Part shown: piece by piece, positions 35,045 through 44,345 of the stretch
Position numbering within the stretch: the stretch's first letter is position 1
Layout of the letters: every line of letters begins with the position of its first letter
Origin: Acidicapsa ligni
GTDB taxonomy: Bacteria > Acidobacteriota > Terriglobia > Terriglobales > Acidobacteriaceae
Direction: 5' to 3'
DNA: 64,000 nt
Assembly (NCBI RefSeq): GCF_025685655.1
Contig: NZ_JAGSYG010000001.1
Coordinates: forward strand, 744,001-808,000
The notes under the pieces: model-generated
Database searches by the model: none
What the model saw: the letters and a program-made list of their open reading frames with translations, nothing else
What the model was told of the DNA's origin: nothing
Program-made: the position numbers and the translations under genes

Positions 35045-36481
35045 TTGGCAGAGACAATTTACGACGTAGCAATCATCGGCAGCGGCCCCGCCGGTTACAC
35101 CGCAGCCATCCGCGCCGGAGAGTTCGGCCTCAAAGTAGCCCTCATCGAGAGTTCCGATCAACTCGGCGGCACCTGCCTCCACGTGGGTTGTATTCCCACC
35201 AAGGCCCTGCTCTTCCACGCCGAGATATGGGACCACCTCAAGCACGGTGCTGAGTACGGCATCGACAACGTCACCGAGCCCAAACTCAACTGGGCACAGG
35301 GTCTCAAGCGCAAGAACGCCATCATCGCCAAGCACGTCAAAGGCCTTGAATTCCTCATGCGCAAGAACAAGGTCAACACCATCGAGGGCTATGGACGCCT
35401 CACCGGTCCCGCCAAAGACGGCATCCACACCGTCAGCATCTACACCGAGGGCGGCGGCGGAGCAGCAGGCGAGCAGTCCTTCCTCAAGGCCAAAAACGTC
35501 ATCGTCTCCACCGGTTCGCAGGCCAAGATGCTGCCCGGCCTCGAAGCCGACACCCGCATCCTCACCAACATCGAAATTCTCTCCATCCCAGCTCTGCCCA
35601 AGTCGCTGATCGTCATTGGAGCGGGAGCGGTTGGCGTCGAATTCGCCTCCATCTTCCGCAGCTTCGGCAGCGAAGTCACCATCGTCGAATATCTCCCGCG
35701 CCTCGTTCCCGTTGAAGACGAAGAAATCTCCAAGGAACTCAACCGTCAGTTCAAAAAGCGCGGCATCGACGTCAACACCGGAGCCAAGGTAGAAAAGGTC
35801 GAGAAGACCACCGATGGCGTCAAAGTCACCTTCACCGACTCCAACGGCAAAACTGTAGTTAAAGAAGCCGACAAAGTCCTGATCGCCGTGGGTCGTTCCC
35901 CACGCACTGACAACATCGATATCAACAAGACCAAAATCGAGCTGGACCGTGGCTTCGTCAAAACCAATGAAGCTATGGAAACCGCCGAGCCCGGCATCTT
36001 TGCCATTGGAGATATCGTCTCCGGCATGCCCCAGCTTGCCCACTCCGGCAGCATGGCCGGCATGATCGCCGTTGCCAAAATCGCAGGCAAACCCTTCCGT
36101 CCCATCAACCGCCTGCGCATCCCCGGCTGCACCTACACCGAGCCGCAGATTGGCTCCGTCGGACTCACCGAAGCTCAAGCCAAAGAAAAAGGCCACGAGA
36201 TCAAAGTCGGCAAGTTCCCATTCGCCGGCAACTCCAAAGCCACCATCGTCGACTCACACGACGGCTTCGTGAAAATTGTCTCCGACGCAAAGTATGGCGA
36301 AATCCTGGGCGTCCACATCATCGGCCCCTCGGCTACAGAAATCATCGCCGAAGCCGTAGTAGCCATGGACCTCGAAGGCACCGTGGAAGAACTGATGTAC
36401 ACCATCCACGCGCACCCCACACTCAGCGAATCCATGCTCGATGCCTACGGCGCAGTAGAAGGCCTGGCCATCAACGCCTAA
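35045..36481 (+). CDS. lpdA: Dihydrolipoyl dehydrogenase
   Basis: 478-residue flavoprotein that reoxidises the dihydrolipoamide of 2-oxoacid dehydrogenase or glycine cleavage complexes with NAD. The FAD motif is VAIIGSGPAGYTAAIRAGE, the redox-active disulfide is in GGTCLHVGCIPTKALL (CxxxxC intact), and the NAD motif is VIGAGAVGVEFA. The C-terminal interface carries HAHPTLSE with the catalytic His and Glu. The start is a TTG at 35045 with AGGAAG upstream. No lipoyl-bearing or decarboxylase subunit is adjacent, so it may serve several complexes encoded elsewhere. A terminator and a REP-like element follow. Confidence 0.95.
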   Translation: MAETIYDVAIIGSGPAGYTAAIRAGEFGLKVALIESSDQLGGTCLHVGCIPTKALLFHAEIWDHLKHGAEYGIDNVTEPKLNWAQGLKRKNAIIAKHVKGLEFLMRKNKVNTIEGYGRLTGPAKDGIHTVSIYTEGGGGAAGEQSFLKAKNVIVSTGSQAKMLPGLEADTRILTNIEILSIPALPKSLIVIGAGAVGVEFASIFRSFGSEVTIVEYLPRLVPVEDEEISKELNRQFKKRGIDVNTGAKVEKVEKTTDGVKVTFTDSNGKTVVKEADKVLIAVGRSPRTDNIDINKTKIELDRGFVKTNEAMETAEPGIFAIGDIVSGMPQLAHSGSMAGMIAVAKIAGKPFRPINRLRIPGCTYTEPQIGSVGLTEAQAKEKGHEIKVGKFPFAGNSKATIVDSHDGFVKIVSDAKYGEILGVHIIGPSATEIIAEAVVAMDLEGTVEELMYTIHAHPTLSESMLDAYGAVEGLAINA

Positions 36482-36495
36482 CCAGACCTGACCAG

Positions 36496-36534
36496 AAAGC
36501 AGCAGCAACAAATCCACCGTTGCCGCTGCTTTCC
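36496..36534 (+). terminator. Terminator after lpdA
   Basis: 14-bp inverted repeat with one mismatch (AAAGCAGCAGCAAC at 36496-36509 and GTTGCCGCTGCTTT at 36519-36532), 9-nt loop, 14 bases after the lpdA stop. Confidence 0.65.
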
Positions 36535-36540
36535 TGTCTG

Positions 36541-36622
36541 AGCTGTTGCTTTTGTATTTGCCTTTGCAGTTGCACTTGTTTTTCTGTCTGTCATTCCCGC
36601 AGGGAATCTGCTTCTCCATGCA
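36541..36622 (+). repeat. Dispersed REP-like element, copy 4
   Basis: Located between lpdA and the MFS gene: TTTGCCTTTGCAGTTGC lead-in, CTGTCTGTC, palindrome ATTCCC-GCA-GGGAAT (36593-36607), then CTGCTTCTCC. It follows directly after the lpdA terminator, like copy 1 after its receptor gene. Confidence 0.75.
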
Positions 36623-36749
36623 CAACCCTGGCCCCGCCGTTGTTTTGTGGCCAGGGCGGCACCCAATAGCACCCTCGAAAAACACAGCACTACCCATCCC
36701 AGGGCGAAGCTCGCTCCAGGAGAGCGCAGGACAGGAGAGCGCAAGACAA

Positions 36750-37895
36750 ATGAGCCAAATGACGCGACCGCAAAAGGCACGCTGGGCAACTGCCCTCATG
36801 TTCGCAGTCGATGGCATCGGTTTCGGCGTCTGGGCCGCTCACATCCCCGTCTTCAAAGACCATCTCCATCTGTCCTCCACCGCTCTCAGCGAAGTACTCC
36901 TGGCACTCGTAGTCGGCTCCATCGTCACCATGCCGATCGCCGGGCAAGCCATCTCGCGCTTCGGCAGCCGCCGTGTCGTCTGGGCCGCAGCCTCCGCCTA
37001 CATCCTCGCCATTACCGGCCTGAGCTTCGTAAACAGCCTTTGGCCGCTGATCATCGCCGCCGCCATCTTCGGAGCATCCAAAGGAGGCTTCGACGTCTCA
37101 GTAAACGCCCAGGGAGTCTGGGTCGAGCGACAGGTTGGCAAGCGCATCATGAGTTCCTTCCAGGGTTTCTGGAGCCTCGGTGGTCTCCTCGGAGCCTGCC
37201 TCACCAGCTATGCTCTTCGCCGCGGCGGCAGCACGCATCAGGATTTCTTTCGCACCTGTGTTGCTCTGGCCATCTGTGCCATCGCAGCCTGCCCATTTCT
37301 GCTCGAAGAAGAAATACAGCCCGCCACCAAAAACCGTCTGCGCCTGCCCGATCCAGCACTCCTGCGCCTCGCTGGAATCGCCTTCCTCGGTCTCTTCGCC
37401 GAAGGAGCGATGGCCGACTGGGACGGCGTTTATCTCAACACCAGCGTCGGAGTCAGCCTCTCCCTGGCCGCCATCGGCTACGCGGCATTTTCCCTCTCGA
37501 TGGCTGCGGGCCGTTTCTGCGGAGACTGGCTTCTCGCCCGCTTAACGCCCGTCATCATCCTGCGCATCTGTGGCCTGTTTCTCTTTAGCGGACTCGCCAT
37601 CGCACTCATCTTCAACGGCTGGTGGTCAAGCCTGATCGGCTTCATCTTCGCCGGACTCGGCGTCGCCAACATCGTGCCCGTAATCTGGGGAGCAGCCGGC
37701 CGCAACCGCGTCATCGGAGCAGGCCCGGCGCTCGCCACCGTAACCACTATCGGCTACTTCGGCTTCCTCGCCGGACCACCCATCATCGGCGCAGTCACCA
37801 CCGTCCTCAACGTTCGACTGGCCCTGATCATCGTCGCTCTCTTCGGCGTGGCCATTGCAGCCTCAGCCCAGATCGCAGCTCAAACCGACGAGTAA
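36750..37895 (+). CDS. MFS transporter
   Basis: 381-residue inner-membrane protein of the major facilitator superfamily with about 12 transmembrane helices. The loop between helices 2 and 3 carries GQAISRFGSRRVVW, equivalent to the MFS motif A. The second half begins around residue 205 (LRLPDPALLRLAGIAFLGLF). The sequence DGIGFGVWAAHIPVFKDHL near the start resembles YbjJ-like transporters. The open frame extends 68 codons upstream through REP-like copy 4, but homology and GGAG point to the ATG at 36750. Substrate unknown. It is convergent with the following gene, with only ten bases between. Confidence 0.85.
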   Translation: MSQMTRPQKARWATALMFAVDGIGFGVWAAHIPVFKDHLHLSSTALSEVLLALVVGSIVTMPIAGQAISRFGSRRVVWAAASAYILAITGLSFVNSLWPLIIAAAIFGASKGGFDVSVNAQGVWVERQVGKRIMSSFQGFWSLGGLLGACLTSYALRRGGSTHQDFFRTCVALAICAIAACPFLLEEEIQPATKNRLRLPDPALLRLAGIAFLGLFAEGAMADWDGVYLNTSVGVSLSLAAIGYAAFSLSMAAGRFCGDWLLARLTPVIILRICGLFLFSGLAIALIFNGWWSSLIGFIFAGLGVANIVPVIWGAAGRNRVIGAGPALATVTTIGYFGFLAGPPIIGAVTTVLNVRLALIIVALFGVAIAASAQIAAQTDE

Positions 37896-37905
37896 CACCC
37901 CACGG

Positions 37906-38859
37906 CTACTTCGGCTTCTGAGCATCCGGTTTCGTACTATCCGTCTTGTCTGAACCCGTCTTATCCGGAGTACTCGAAACCTCCTGCCCCTCGAAGATCA
38001 TCTTCGTCGTCGAACCATACTGCTTGTAATCCGTATACTTCACCGTCATCCGCACATGCACGTCGTTCGACAGATATCCGTGGCCCGCCGGAAAATGCAG
38101 CACGCCATCCCCCTTGGTATACGTCGGAAACCAGTTCGTCCCATCCACCTGCTGCCGGTACGTCATAAACGGAGTCGAAAGATCCTCATGCCCCTTGCGC
38201 AAATCGTCCGGAACATTCTTGCCGCTGGTAATCACCACCTGCAGCTCCTCTGAGTCCACCCAGATCTTGCCCTGAAAATAACGCTTGCCCTTTACTATCG
38301 TCTTCGGCGAAACATCAAACACGTAGCAGGTCACCTCATCCACCGTCTGCCTGCCCACATACTTGATGTCATATTGCCCCGCATCCTCCGTCGTCAGCAC
38401 AAACGGCAGCCGCTCCTGAATATCCTGAAAGTCCGCCGGCGACATCGAGATTCGCTGCAGAGAATTCTGCGGCGCGTACACCACCTTCTCCGCCCGCTTA
38501 CCCGTCGGATCAAAGGTCACATCATCCACTTCGTAATACTCGCCATCCACTTTGTTGTCGTCGTTGACAGTCTGTACCCGCACCGCGCGCCGATAGGTGT
38601 AGTGGTTCAGCGCCTCGCGAAAGACCGTTTCCTTCGCCTTGAATTTTTCGATAATCTCTTCCGGCGGCGTCGGCGGCGCAGTCACATCCATCGGCCCAAA
38701 TCCCGAGTCGAGCGGCATCGACGTAAAACTCACCGTAGCCTGGTCGTCGAACTTCTTTTTGTCGCGCCCCCACGCAGAAGCGCTGCACACCGCGATCACC
38801 AGCAGCGCCGTTCCGAGCTGCAAGACCTCTCTGGAATACCGAAACCTCTTCGCTGCCAC
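37906..38859 (-). CDS. Secreted protein, possibly LolA/LolB-like fold
   Basis: Exported protein of about 317 residues with no assured family. From the GTG at 38859 it begins with a good signal peptide (VAAKRFRYSREV, then LQLGTALLVIAVCSASAWG). The mature part has a helix-rich start (EEIIEKFKAKETVFREALNHYTYRR) and a series of beta strands (GEYYEVDDVTFDPTGKR, YVFDVSPKTIVKGKRYFQGKIWVDSEELQVV), a pattern seen in outer-membrane lipoprotein-carrier-like proteins. The C-terminus is a Lys/Thr/Asp-rich tail (about 25 residues). The frame is open to an ATG at 39003 and beyond, so the start is uncertain. The product could carry lipids or lipoproteins, which is inference from fold pattern only. Confidence 0.65.
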   Translation of the reverse strand: MAAKRFRYSREVLQLGTALLVIAVCSASAWGRDKKKFDDQATVSFTSMPLDSGFGPMDVTAPPTPPEEIIEKFKAKETVFREALNHYTYRRAVRVQTVNDDNKVDGEYYEVDDVTFDPTGKRAEKVVYAPQNSLQRISMSPADFQDIQERLPFVLTTEDAGQYDIKYVGRQTVDEVTCYVFDVSPKTIVKGKRYFQGKIWVDSEELQVVITSGKNVPDDLRKGHEDLSTPFMTYRQQVDGTNWFPTYTKGDGVLHFPAGHGYLSNDVHVRMTVKYTDYKQYGSTTKMIFEGQEVSSTPDKTGSDKTDSTKPDAQKPK

Positions 38860-39241
38860 TCGTCTCAATTCAACCCCCAATGTAAAACTCAACACCTGCG
38901 CCAAAAATAACCACCGCTTGCATACAACTTTAGACGGATTTAGCTCCGTCCAGATACGAAGGATGATAGTCCTAGCATTCACGGGGAGTATAGCGATCAC
39001 CATAGGCGCATCCCTGCGTTTGCGCCATGTGGACGCAAGGCCGCTTCTCATGATCTCCTTTCCTAAGGGCTCATACAATCGAGTCCCCGGACCGCAGATC
39101 TCTTCACCGCAGGCGCTGGTCCGTATTCACTATGGCAATCCGCAAGTCCGGCAATCGGTACAATCTTGTTCAGATTGAAACCTGACCATCTGACTGCGAT
39201 CCAGTTGCCCCAACCGTTGGAAGGAGCCTGCTCTCCGTCGC
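38860..39241. other. Divergent intergenic region, 382 bases
   Basis: Lies between the secreted LolA-like protein gene and the histidine-kinase-like gene, which are transcribed away from each other. It must hold both promoters, but no -35/-10 pair stands out. GGAAGGAG at 39218-39225 lies about 16 bases before the ATG at 39242, farther than usual. If the minus-strand gene starts at 39003, most of this stretch becomes coding. Confidence 0.5.
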
Positions 39242-41245
39242 ATGCCTGATGACTACCAGATCCCCGCGATAGCCCTGATCGCAGCTCTCATGCTCGCCTT
39301 CGCATATCTGCATATGCGTTTTCGCAGCGTGCGTACTCTTCTCTGGCTGCTCGCCCTCGGCTGCGCTGAAATTCAGGCCGTGCTGGTATGGCTCTGCTTC
39401 CACTACGTCTCATCACGCCATGCGGCCATAGCAATGAACGTGACTAGCGAATCCGCGCGCCTGCTCAGCACTGCGCTGTTTCTGAGTTCGCTTTCGCCTC
39501 GCACCTTTCGAATCGGCCGCTTCCAGATTCTCTACGTCATTCCCTACATCATCCCCATCCTGATCTACTCCGCCCTGTATTACGGAGTCGCCCAGCACCC
39601 TTCGACCCCCTTGTTCACGATCTATTGCCTGCTCGCCTTTTGGGCGGCCGCCATAGGATTCGTATGGGGCCTGCAAAAGGGACCGATCCCCATCTGGTTG
39701 AACGTCGTAGTCGTCGTTTGCGCCGCACTGCTTTGCGTCCCCCTGTTTATCCGGGGAAATATCTATCTGCCTCTGCTCCTGGTCGAGTCCAGCAACATGC
39801 TGGTTACCGCGCTGCTCGTGCTCTACAGCTTCAAGCGCTTTTCCCCGGGAGTCGTTCTCGCCATCACCGGCTTTATCGCCTGGGCCATACCTCCCATTCT
39901 CCTCACGCAGACAGCCTCGTCGCATGCTCTCGTCATGATCGTTCTGACGCGCGCCTTTGTCCTCGGAAAAGTCCTCGTCGCTATGGGACTCATCCTGCTC
40001 GTGTTGGAAGATGAAGTAGAAAAAAATCAGACCGCCCAGCGCCGCGAACGACGCGTCCGTCTCGAACTGGAAGCCTACGCGCGCCAGGCCCTCACCGCGC
40101 GCAGCCTCGAAGAGTTCGATCGCAACAGCAACCATCTCTGCGCCATGATTGCCACGCACAGCCGTTTTGCCCGCGTAGCCATGCTGGTTCGCGGCATCGG
40201 CTCCTGTCACCTGGTCGGTTATGCCGGAATGGACGGAGCCATGGCCGGTGCCGTCGACAGCGTCGCAGAGCGCCTGCCCGTGGATATCTTTGCACCCGGC
40301 GGCAAACTTCTCGCCCCCGATAGCAACTCTCTCGATCTCGACCTCATCCCCTGGCTCAGCCCCGGCGACGACCTCGAACGCATGCAGATGACCCGTCTTT
40401 GCGCCATCGCCATGCTCGGTCCCGACAACACCGTTGAAGGCGCATTGCTCCTCGCCGGATTGCGCAATCCACAGGAAACACTCCGCGCCGACGACCTTTT
40501 GCCTCTCGAAATTCTCGCCGGACGCCTGCAGGCCTCACGCGCCCAGGCCATGATGCTCGGCAAACTCATCGAGTCCGAGCGCTTCGCCGGAGTAGGCCAA
40601 CTCGCCGCCAACGTTGCCCAGCAACTGAACAACCCGCTCACTGTCATCCTTGGCTACGCCGCTCTCCTTGAAGACGCCTCTGAACCCGGCCCCGAGCGCC
40701 ACGGGGCAGAAGCCATCGTCGTCGAAGCCCGCCGCATGAAGAGTATTCTCGAACGGCTCTCCAGCTTTTCCCGCTTCACCACCGACCGGTTTGTCTCCTT
40801 CTCCGTCGCCGATCTCATCACGGATATCGAACAACTCCACCGCACCGATTTTCTTCGTCACTCCATCGAGTTCCGCCTGTCCTCCGAACCCGATCTCCCT
40901 GAGATATTCGGCAACGTTCACCAGATTCGCCAGGCGCTCATGCACGCCATGCGTTTTGCCATCGAGTCCGCATTACGCCTCGGGCCCAATGAACACAAAG
41001 CCGTCCGCGTAGAAGCCACCAGCCACGACGGCCGCGTACAAATACTCATCGGCCACTCCGGTCACAGCTTCTCAAATCCAGAACGCGCATTCGATTCACT
41101 CTCTTCCGGCTTCACCGGCATCGAAGCCACAGGAATAGGCCTGGGCCTCTGCGCCGCCATCATCCGCGAACACCGCGGCACCATCACAGCAGTCAACTTC
41201 GAACCCACCGGCGCCGCAGTAATCCTAGACCTCCCCATCAGCTAA
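39242..41245 (+). CDS. GAF-containing histidine-kinase-like protein without the phosphoacceptor His
   Basis: 667-residue membrane protein: about seven transmembrane helices (residues 8-250), a coiled region (VEKNQTAQRRERRVRLELEA), a GAF-like domain (about residues 285-430), then a HisKA/HATPase_c pair. The dimerisation helix reads GQLAANVAQQLNNPLT where kinases have A-H-E-[LI]-N-N-P. Gln460-Gln461 thus replace the phosphorylatable His-Glu. In the ATPase part the N-box is QIRQALMHAM, with both usual Asn replaced. The G1 box DxGxG is replaced by HSGHS, while the G2-like TGIGLGLC remains. It should be unable to autophosphorylate and is best viewed as a pseudokinase sensor. No response regulator is adjacent. 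Confidence 0.85.
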   Translation: MPDDYQIPAIALIAALMLAFAYLHMRFRSVRTLLWLLALGCAEIQAVLVWLCFHYVSSRHAAIAMNVTSESARLLSTALFLSSLSPRTFRIGRFQILYVIPYIIPILIYSALYYGVAQHPSTPLFTIYCLLAFWAAAIGFVWGLQKGPIPIWLNVVVVVCAALLCVPLFIRGNIYLPLLLVESSNMLVTALLVLYSFKRFSPGVVLAITGFIAWAIPPILLTQTASSHALVMIVLTRAFVLGKVLVAMGLILLVLEDEVEKNQTAQRRERRVRLELEAYARQALTARSLEEFDRNSNHLCAMIATHSRFARVAMLVRGIGSCHLVGYAGMDGAMAGAVDSVAERLPVDIFAPGGKLLAPDSNSLDLDLIPWLSPGDDLERMQMTRLCAIAMLGPDNTVEGALLLAGLRNPQETLRADDLLPLEILAGRLQASRAQAMMLGKLIESERFAGVGQLAANVAQQLNNPLTVILGYAALLEDASEPGPERHGAEAIVVEARRMKSILERLSSFSRFTTDRFVSFSVADLITDIEQLHRTDFLRHSIEFRLSSEPDLPEIFGNVHQIRQALMHAMRFAIESALRLGPNEHKAVRVEATSHDGRVQILIGHSGHSFSNPERAFDSLSSGFTGIEATGIGLGLCAAIIREHRGTITAVNFEPTGAAVILDLPIS

Positions 41246-41273
41246 AACCCCAGCCGCCACCCCAGCTTCAGCA

Positions 41274-41330
41274 GTTGCCGTTGCCCTTGCTTTTCTGTCT
41301 GTCATTCCCGCAGGGAATCTGCTTCTTCTG
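41274..41330 (+). repeat. Dispersed REP-like element, copy 5
   Basis: Downstream of the pseudokinase gene: TTGCCGTTGCCCTTGC lead-in, CTGTCTGTC, palindrome ATTCCC-GCA-GGGAAT (41304-41318), then CTGCTTCTTC. It is directly followed by copy 6. Confidence 0.75.
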
Positions 41331-41402
41331 TTGCCGTTGCCATTGCCGTTGCCGTTGCCGTTGCCGTTCTGTCCGTCATTCCCACAGGAAATCTTCTTCT
41401 GC
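41331..41402 (+). repeat. Dispersed REP-like element, copy 6, with TTGCCG hexamer array
   Basis: A tandem TTGCCG/TTGCCA hexamer run (41331-41368) followed by CTGTCCGTC and the imperfect palindrome ATTCCC-ACA-GGAAAT (41378-41392), then CTTCTTCTG. It is the most diverged copy. The open frame of the S9 peptidase runs back through copies 5 and 6, which explains its false proline-leucine-rich N-terminal extension. Confidence 0.7.
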
Positions 41403-41525
41403 CTTCGCCCAGCCCAACCCTTCCATCCGCATCCCCCAAAGGCACCCCGAAAAAAAACCACCCCTAACGCTGTAAACTTCTGTTTCGCACCTACTGAACA
41501 CCTCTCGATCTCCAAAGGCCCAAGC

Positions 41526-43730
41526 ATGCGGAACCGCCCCACAACTCTCGTCCTCCTCTCGATCCTGAGCATCCTCCCGCTCGCGCCCCTCATCACCAGC
41601 GCGCAGGCGAAGCGCCCCATGACCTTCGCCGACATGATGCAGATGCACCGCCTCGGAGACACCGACGTCTCCCCCAACGGCAAATGGCTCGTCTATTCCG
41701 TCACCGATGTAGACCTGGCCAAAAACGCCAGCACTTCCAGGCTGTGGATTCAACCTATTGCCGACGGACCATCAGGGAGCCACCCAAAACTTATCGCTGA
41801 AACCGAACCCGGCGACGGCGGCGCGCATTTTTCACACGACGGAAAGTCCCTGCTTTTCCTTTCCAGCCGCTCAGGAAGTCAGCAAATCTACATCGCCGAC
41901 TTCGACTCCGCGACCGGAGCGACAAGCAACGTAAGAAATCCTGCCAATGGCGCCAAAAATCCAACAGGCAATGCAGCAGGCCCCGCAAGTGGCGTTCCGG
42001 AGGCAGACAATGCCCTCTGGTCACCCGATGGCAAAAGCATAGTTTTCACCGCCGCCGTCTACCCCGACTGCCCCGCCATCACCCCCGAAAATCCCGACGC
42101 CTACAAATGCACCGCCGACCGCGACTCCGCCCAGGCCGCCAGCAAAGTCAAAGCCCGCGTCTTCACCCATCTGCTCTATAAGCACTGGAACGCCTTCACC
42201 GGCGACAAGCGCAGCCACCTGTTCCAACTCACTGTGGACTCAGGCTCTATCCGCGACCTCACCCCCAACGACCCGCACGACGTCCCGCCATTCTCTTTGG
42301 GCGGCGGTGGCGGATTCGCCATCTCTCCTGATTCCAAAGAACTTGCCTTCACCGAAAACCTCGACGAAGAACCAGCCATCAGCACCAACGCCGACATCTT
42401 CACCCTCGACCTGACCAACCCGGCAGCCAAACCAGCAAAAGTATCAACATCCCCCGGCGGCGACTTCAGCCCCGCTTATTCCCCCAACGGCAAATATTTA
42501 GCATGGCGCAGCCAGGCCCGAGCCAACTACGAAAGCGACAAATTCCGCCTCGTCCTCTACGACCGCACCACCAAGCAAATAAAAGACTTACTCCCCAACT
42601 TCGACCGCTGGGTAGATGAGTTTATCTGGTCGCAGGATTCCCTATACATTCATTTCGTTTCCGGCACCAAAGGCGAATCTTCGCTCTACTCAGTTGGTAT
42701 TTCTGACGTCGATTTGCATGACTTCAGCAAGGCCCACGGAGAATGGAGCGACATTCATACCAGTCCGATTCTGGACCATGGCCGTGAGCTAATTGTAGGT
42801 AATCTTATGAGGGTAGATCATCCTGCAGAGGTGGTAGTCGTAAACCTTGACCAAGTAGTAGCCTTAACAAAAATGATCTACGTTCCCCGGCCAGTCACAC
42901 ATCTCAACGATGATCTGCTAAATCAACTAGACCAATCCCCACTGGAGCCCTTCTGGTTCGAGGCAGCCGACAAAACTAAAGTCCAGGGCTTCATAATCAA
43001 ACCCCCAGCCTTTAATCCAGCCAAAAAATACCCAGTAAAGTTCCTAATCCACGGCGGCCCGCAAGGTGCATGGGGCGATGCCTGGAGCTACCGCTGGAAC
43101 GCCGAATTGCTGGCCGCCAACGGCTACGTCGTAGTCATGATTAATCCCCGCGGCAGCACCGGCTACGGCCAGGCTTTCGTCGATGGAGTCAACGGCGACT
43201 GGGGCGGCAAGCCATTCTCAGATTTGATGTTAGGCCTCGACTACGCCGAGAAAACCTACCCCTTCATCGATAAGAACCGCGAGTGCGCCCTCGGCGCCAG
43301 CTATGGCGGATATATGGCTAACTGGGTGCTCGGCCACACCAACCGCTTCAAATGCATCGTCACCCACGACGGCATGTTCAACCCCGAATCCGCCTACGGA
43401 TCGACCGAAGAACTCTGGTTCAACGAGTGGGAATTCACAGGCAAGCCTTGGGACTACTACGGCAAACCCGACTCCGAAAACCCCTTCCGCAAATGGTCCC
43501 CGGCCATGTCGGCAAAGAACTTCAAAACGCCCACACTGGTCATCCACAGCCAGCTTGATTACCGGCTCGATGTTTCGGAAGGCTACCAGCTTTTCACCAC
43601 CCTGCAGCGCCTCAAAGTCCCCAGCAAAATGCTCTACTTTCCCGACGAAGGCCACTGGGTACAGAAACCGCAAAACTCCGAACTCTGGTACAAAACCGTC
43701 AACGACTGGGTCGACCAATGGACAAAATGA
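41526..43730 (+). CDS. Secreted S9-family prolyl oligopeptidase-like peptidase
   Basis: 734-residue exported serine peptidase of the S9 (prolyl oligopeptidase/acylaminoacyl peptidase) family. It has a signal peptide (about residues 1-26, ending in AQA-K) and then an N-terminal beta-propeller (blades with SPNGKWLVYSV, SHDGKSLLFLSSRSG, SPDGKSIVF, SPNGKYLAWRSQ). The C-terminal alpha/beta hydrolase carries Ser592 in GASYGGYM, Asp678 in SQLDYRLDV and His710 in DEGHWV. The oxyanion-region HGGPQGAWG is present. The ATG at 41526 is the first after the repeat array. recX starts 23 bases downstream. It probably acts on exogenous or periplasmic peptides. Confidence 0.93.
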   Translation: MRNRPTTLVLLSILSILPLAPLITSAQAKRPMTFADMMQMHRLGDTDVSPNGKWLVYSVTDVDLAKNASTSRLWIQPIADGPSGSHPKLIAETEPGDGGAHFSHDGKSLLFLSSRSGSQQIYIADFDSATGATSNVRNPANGAKNPTGNAAGPASGVPEADNALWSPDGKSIVFTAAVYPDCPAITPENPDAYKCTADRDSAQAASKVKARVFTHLLYKHWNAFTGDKRSHLFQLTVDSGSIRDLTPNDPHDVPPFSLGGGGGFAISPDSKELAFTENLDEEPAISTNADIFTLDLTNPAAKPAKVSTSPGGDFSPAYSPNGKYLAWRSQARANYESDKFRLVLYDRTTKQIKDLLPNFDRWVDEFIWSQDSLYIHFVSGTKGESSLYSVGISDVDLHDFSKAHGEWSDIHTSPILDHGRELIVGNLMRVDHPAEVVVVNLDQVVALTKMIYVPRPVTHLNDDLLNQLDQSPLEPFWFEAADKTKVQGFIIKPPAFNPAKKYPVKFLIHGGPQGAWGDAWSYRWNAELLAANGYVVVMINPRGSTGYGQAFVDGVNGDWGGKPFSDLMLGLDYAEKTYPFIDKNRECALGASYGGYMANWVLGHTNRFKCIVTHDGMFNPESAYGSTEELWFNEWEFTGKPWDYYGKPDSENPFRKWSPAMSAKNFKTPTLVIHSQLDYRLDVSEGYQLFTTLQRLKVPSKMLYFPDEGHWVQKPQNSELWYKTVNDWVDQWTK

Positions 43731-43753
43731 AACCAGGGGATAGGAAATAGACA

Positions 43754-44314
43754 ATGCCGTTTCCGCGCAAATCCTCTAAGCCGCAGGTCTGGCTGAGCGA
43801 ACCTGCATTGCATGAGTACGCCCTCCAGTCGCTCGGCCGCCGCATGCGAAGCGAGGCAGATCTGCGCCGCCTGATGCGCGCCAAAGTCGAGCCCGACGAA
43901 GCAGGAGCAGCCAAGGTCTCCGTCGTCGTAGCGCGCCTCAAAGAATACGGCTATCTGGACGACACCGCCTATGCCGATAACTACGTGCGGCTCCGTCAGC
44001 AGAATGAAAAACAAGGCCAACGCCGCGTCCGTCAGGATCTAGGCCAGAAAGGTGTTTCGAAGGAAATCATCAGCCAGACCATCGAAGCCCGCTATGCAGA
44101 CATCAGCGAAGAAACACTCGCCCGCCAGCACCTCGAACGCAAGCGCATCCGCAAGCCAGAAAACGAGAAGGAAACCGCCCGCGTAATGCGCCGTTTAGTC
44201 ACCGCAGGCTTCTCGCCCACCGTCATCTACAAAATCCTGCGCCAATGGGATGTTTCCGATGAAGCTCTAGCCACGCTGGACAACCTGGAAGACGATGCGC
44301 CTGCGGACGAGTAA
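43754..44314 (+). CDS. recX: Regulatory protein RecX
   Basis: 186-residue cytosolic modulator of RecA filaments. Three-helix repeat features are visible: ALQSLGRRMRSEADLRRLM, VVARLKEYGYLDDTAYADNYVRLRQ, GQRRVRQDLGQKGVSKEII, and a last repeat ending ARVMRRLVTAGFSPTVIYKILRQW. Many bacteria have the order recA-recX-alaS. Here recX and alaS are still neighbours (31 bases apart), but the gene upstream is an S9 peptidase rather than recA. A ribosome-binding site (AGGAAA) precedes the ATG. Confidence 0.92.
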   Translation: MPFPRKSSKPQVWLSEPALHEYALQSLGRRMRSEADLRRLMRAKVEPDEAGAAKVSVVVARLKEYGYLDDTAYADNYVRLRQQNEKQGQRRVRQDLGQKGVSKEIISQTIEARYADISEETLARQHLERKRIRKPENEKETARVMRRLVTAGFSPTVIYKILRQWDVSDEALATLDNLEDDAPADE

Positions 44315-44345
44315 GACCACCTCGCTCCGATACACTAAATAAGCC

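Noticed and set aside
34946..36196. 416-residue open frame antisense to lpdA
   Set aside because: Complete overlap with a gene that has intact family motifs. The frame is Gly/Asp/Val-rich as expected for the reverse of a C-ending GC-rich gene, and it has no domain signature.
41331..41370. CRISPR-like or amyloid-like repeat TTGCCG array
   Set aside because: It is a simple hexamer run without spacers and part of a REP-like element.
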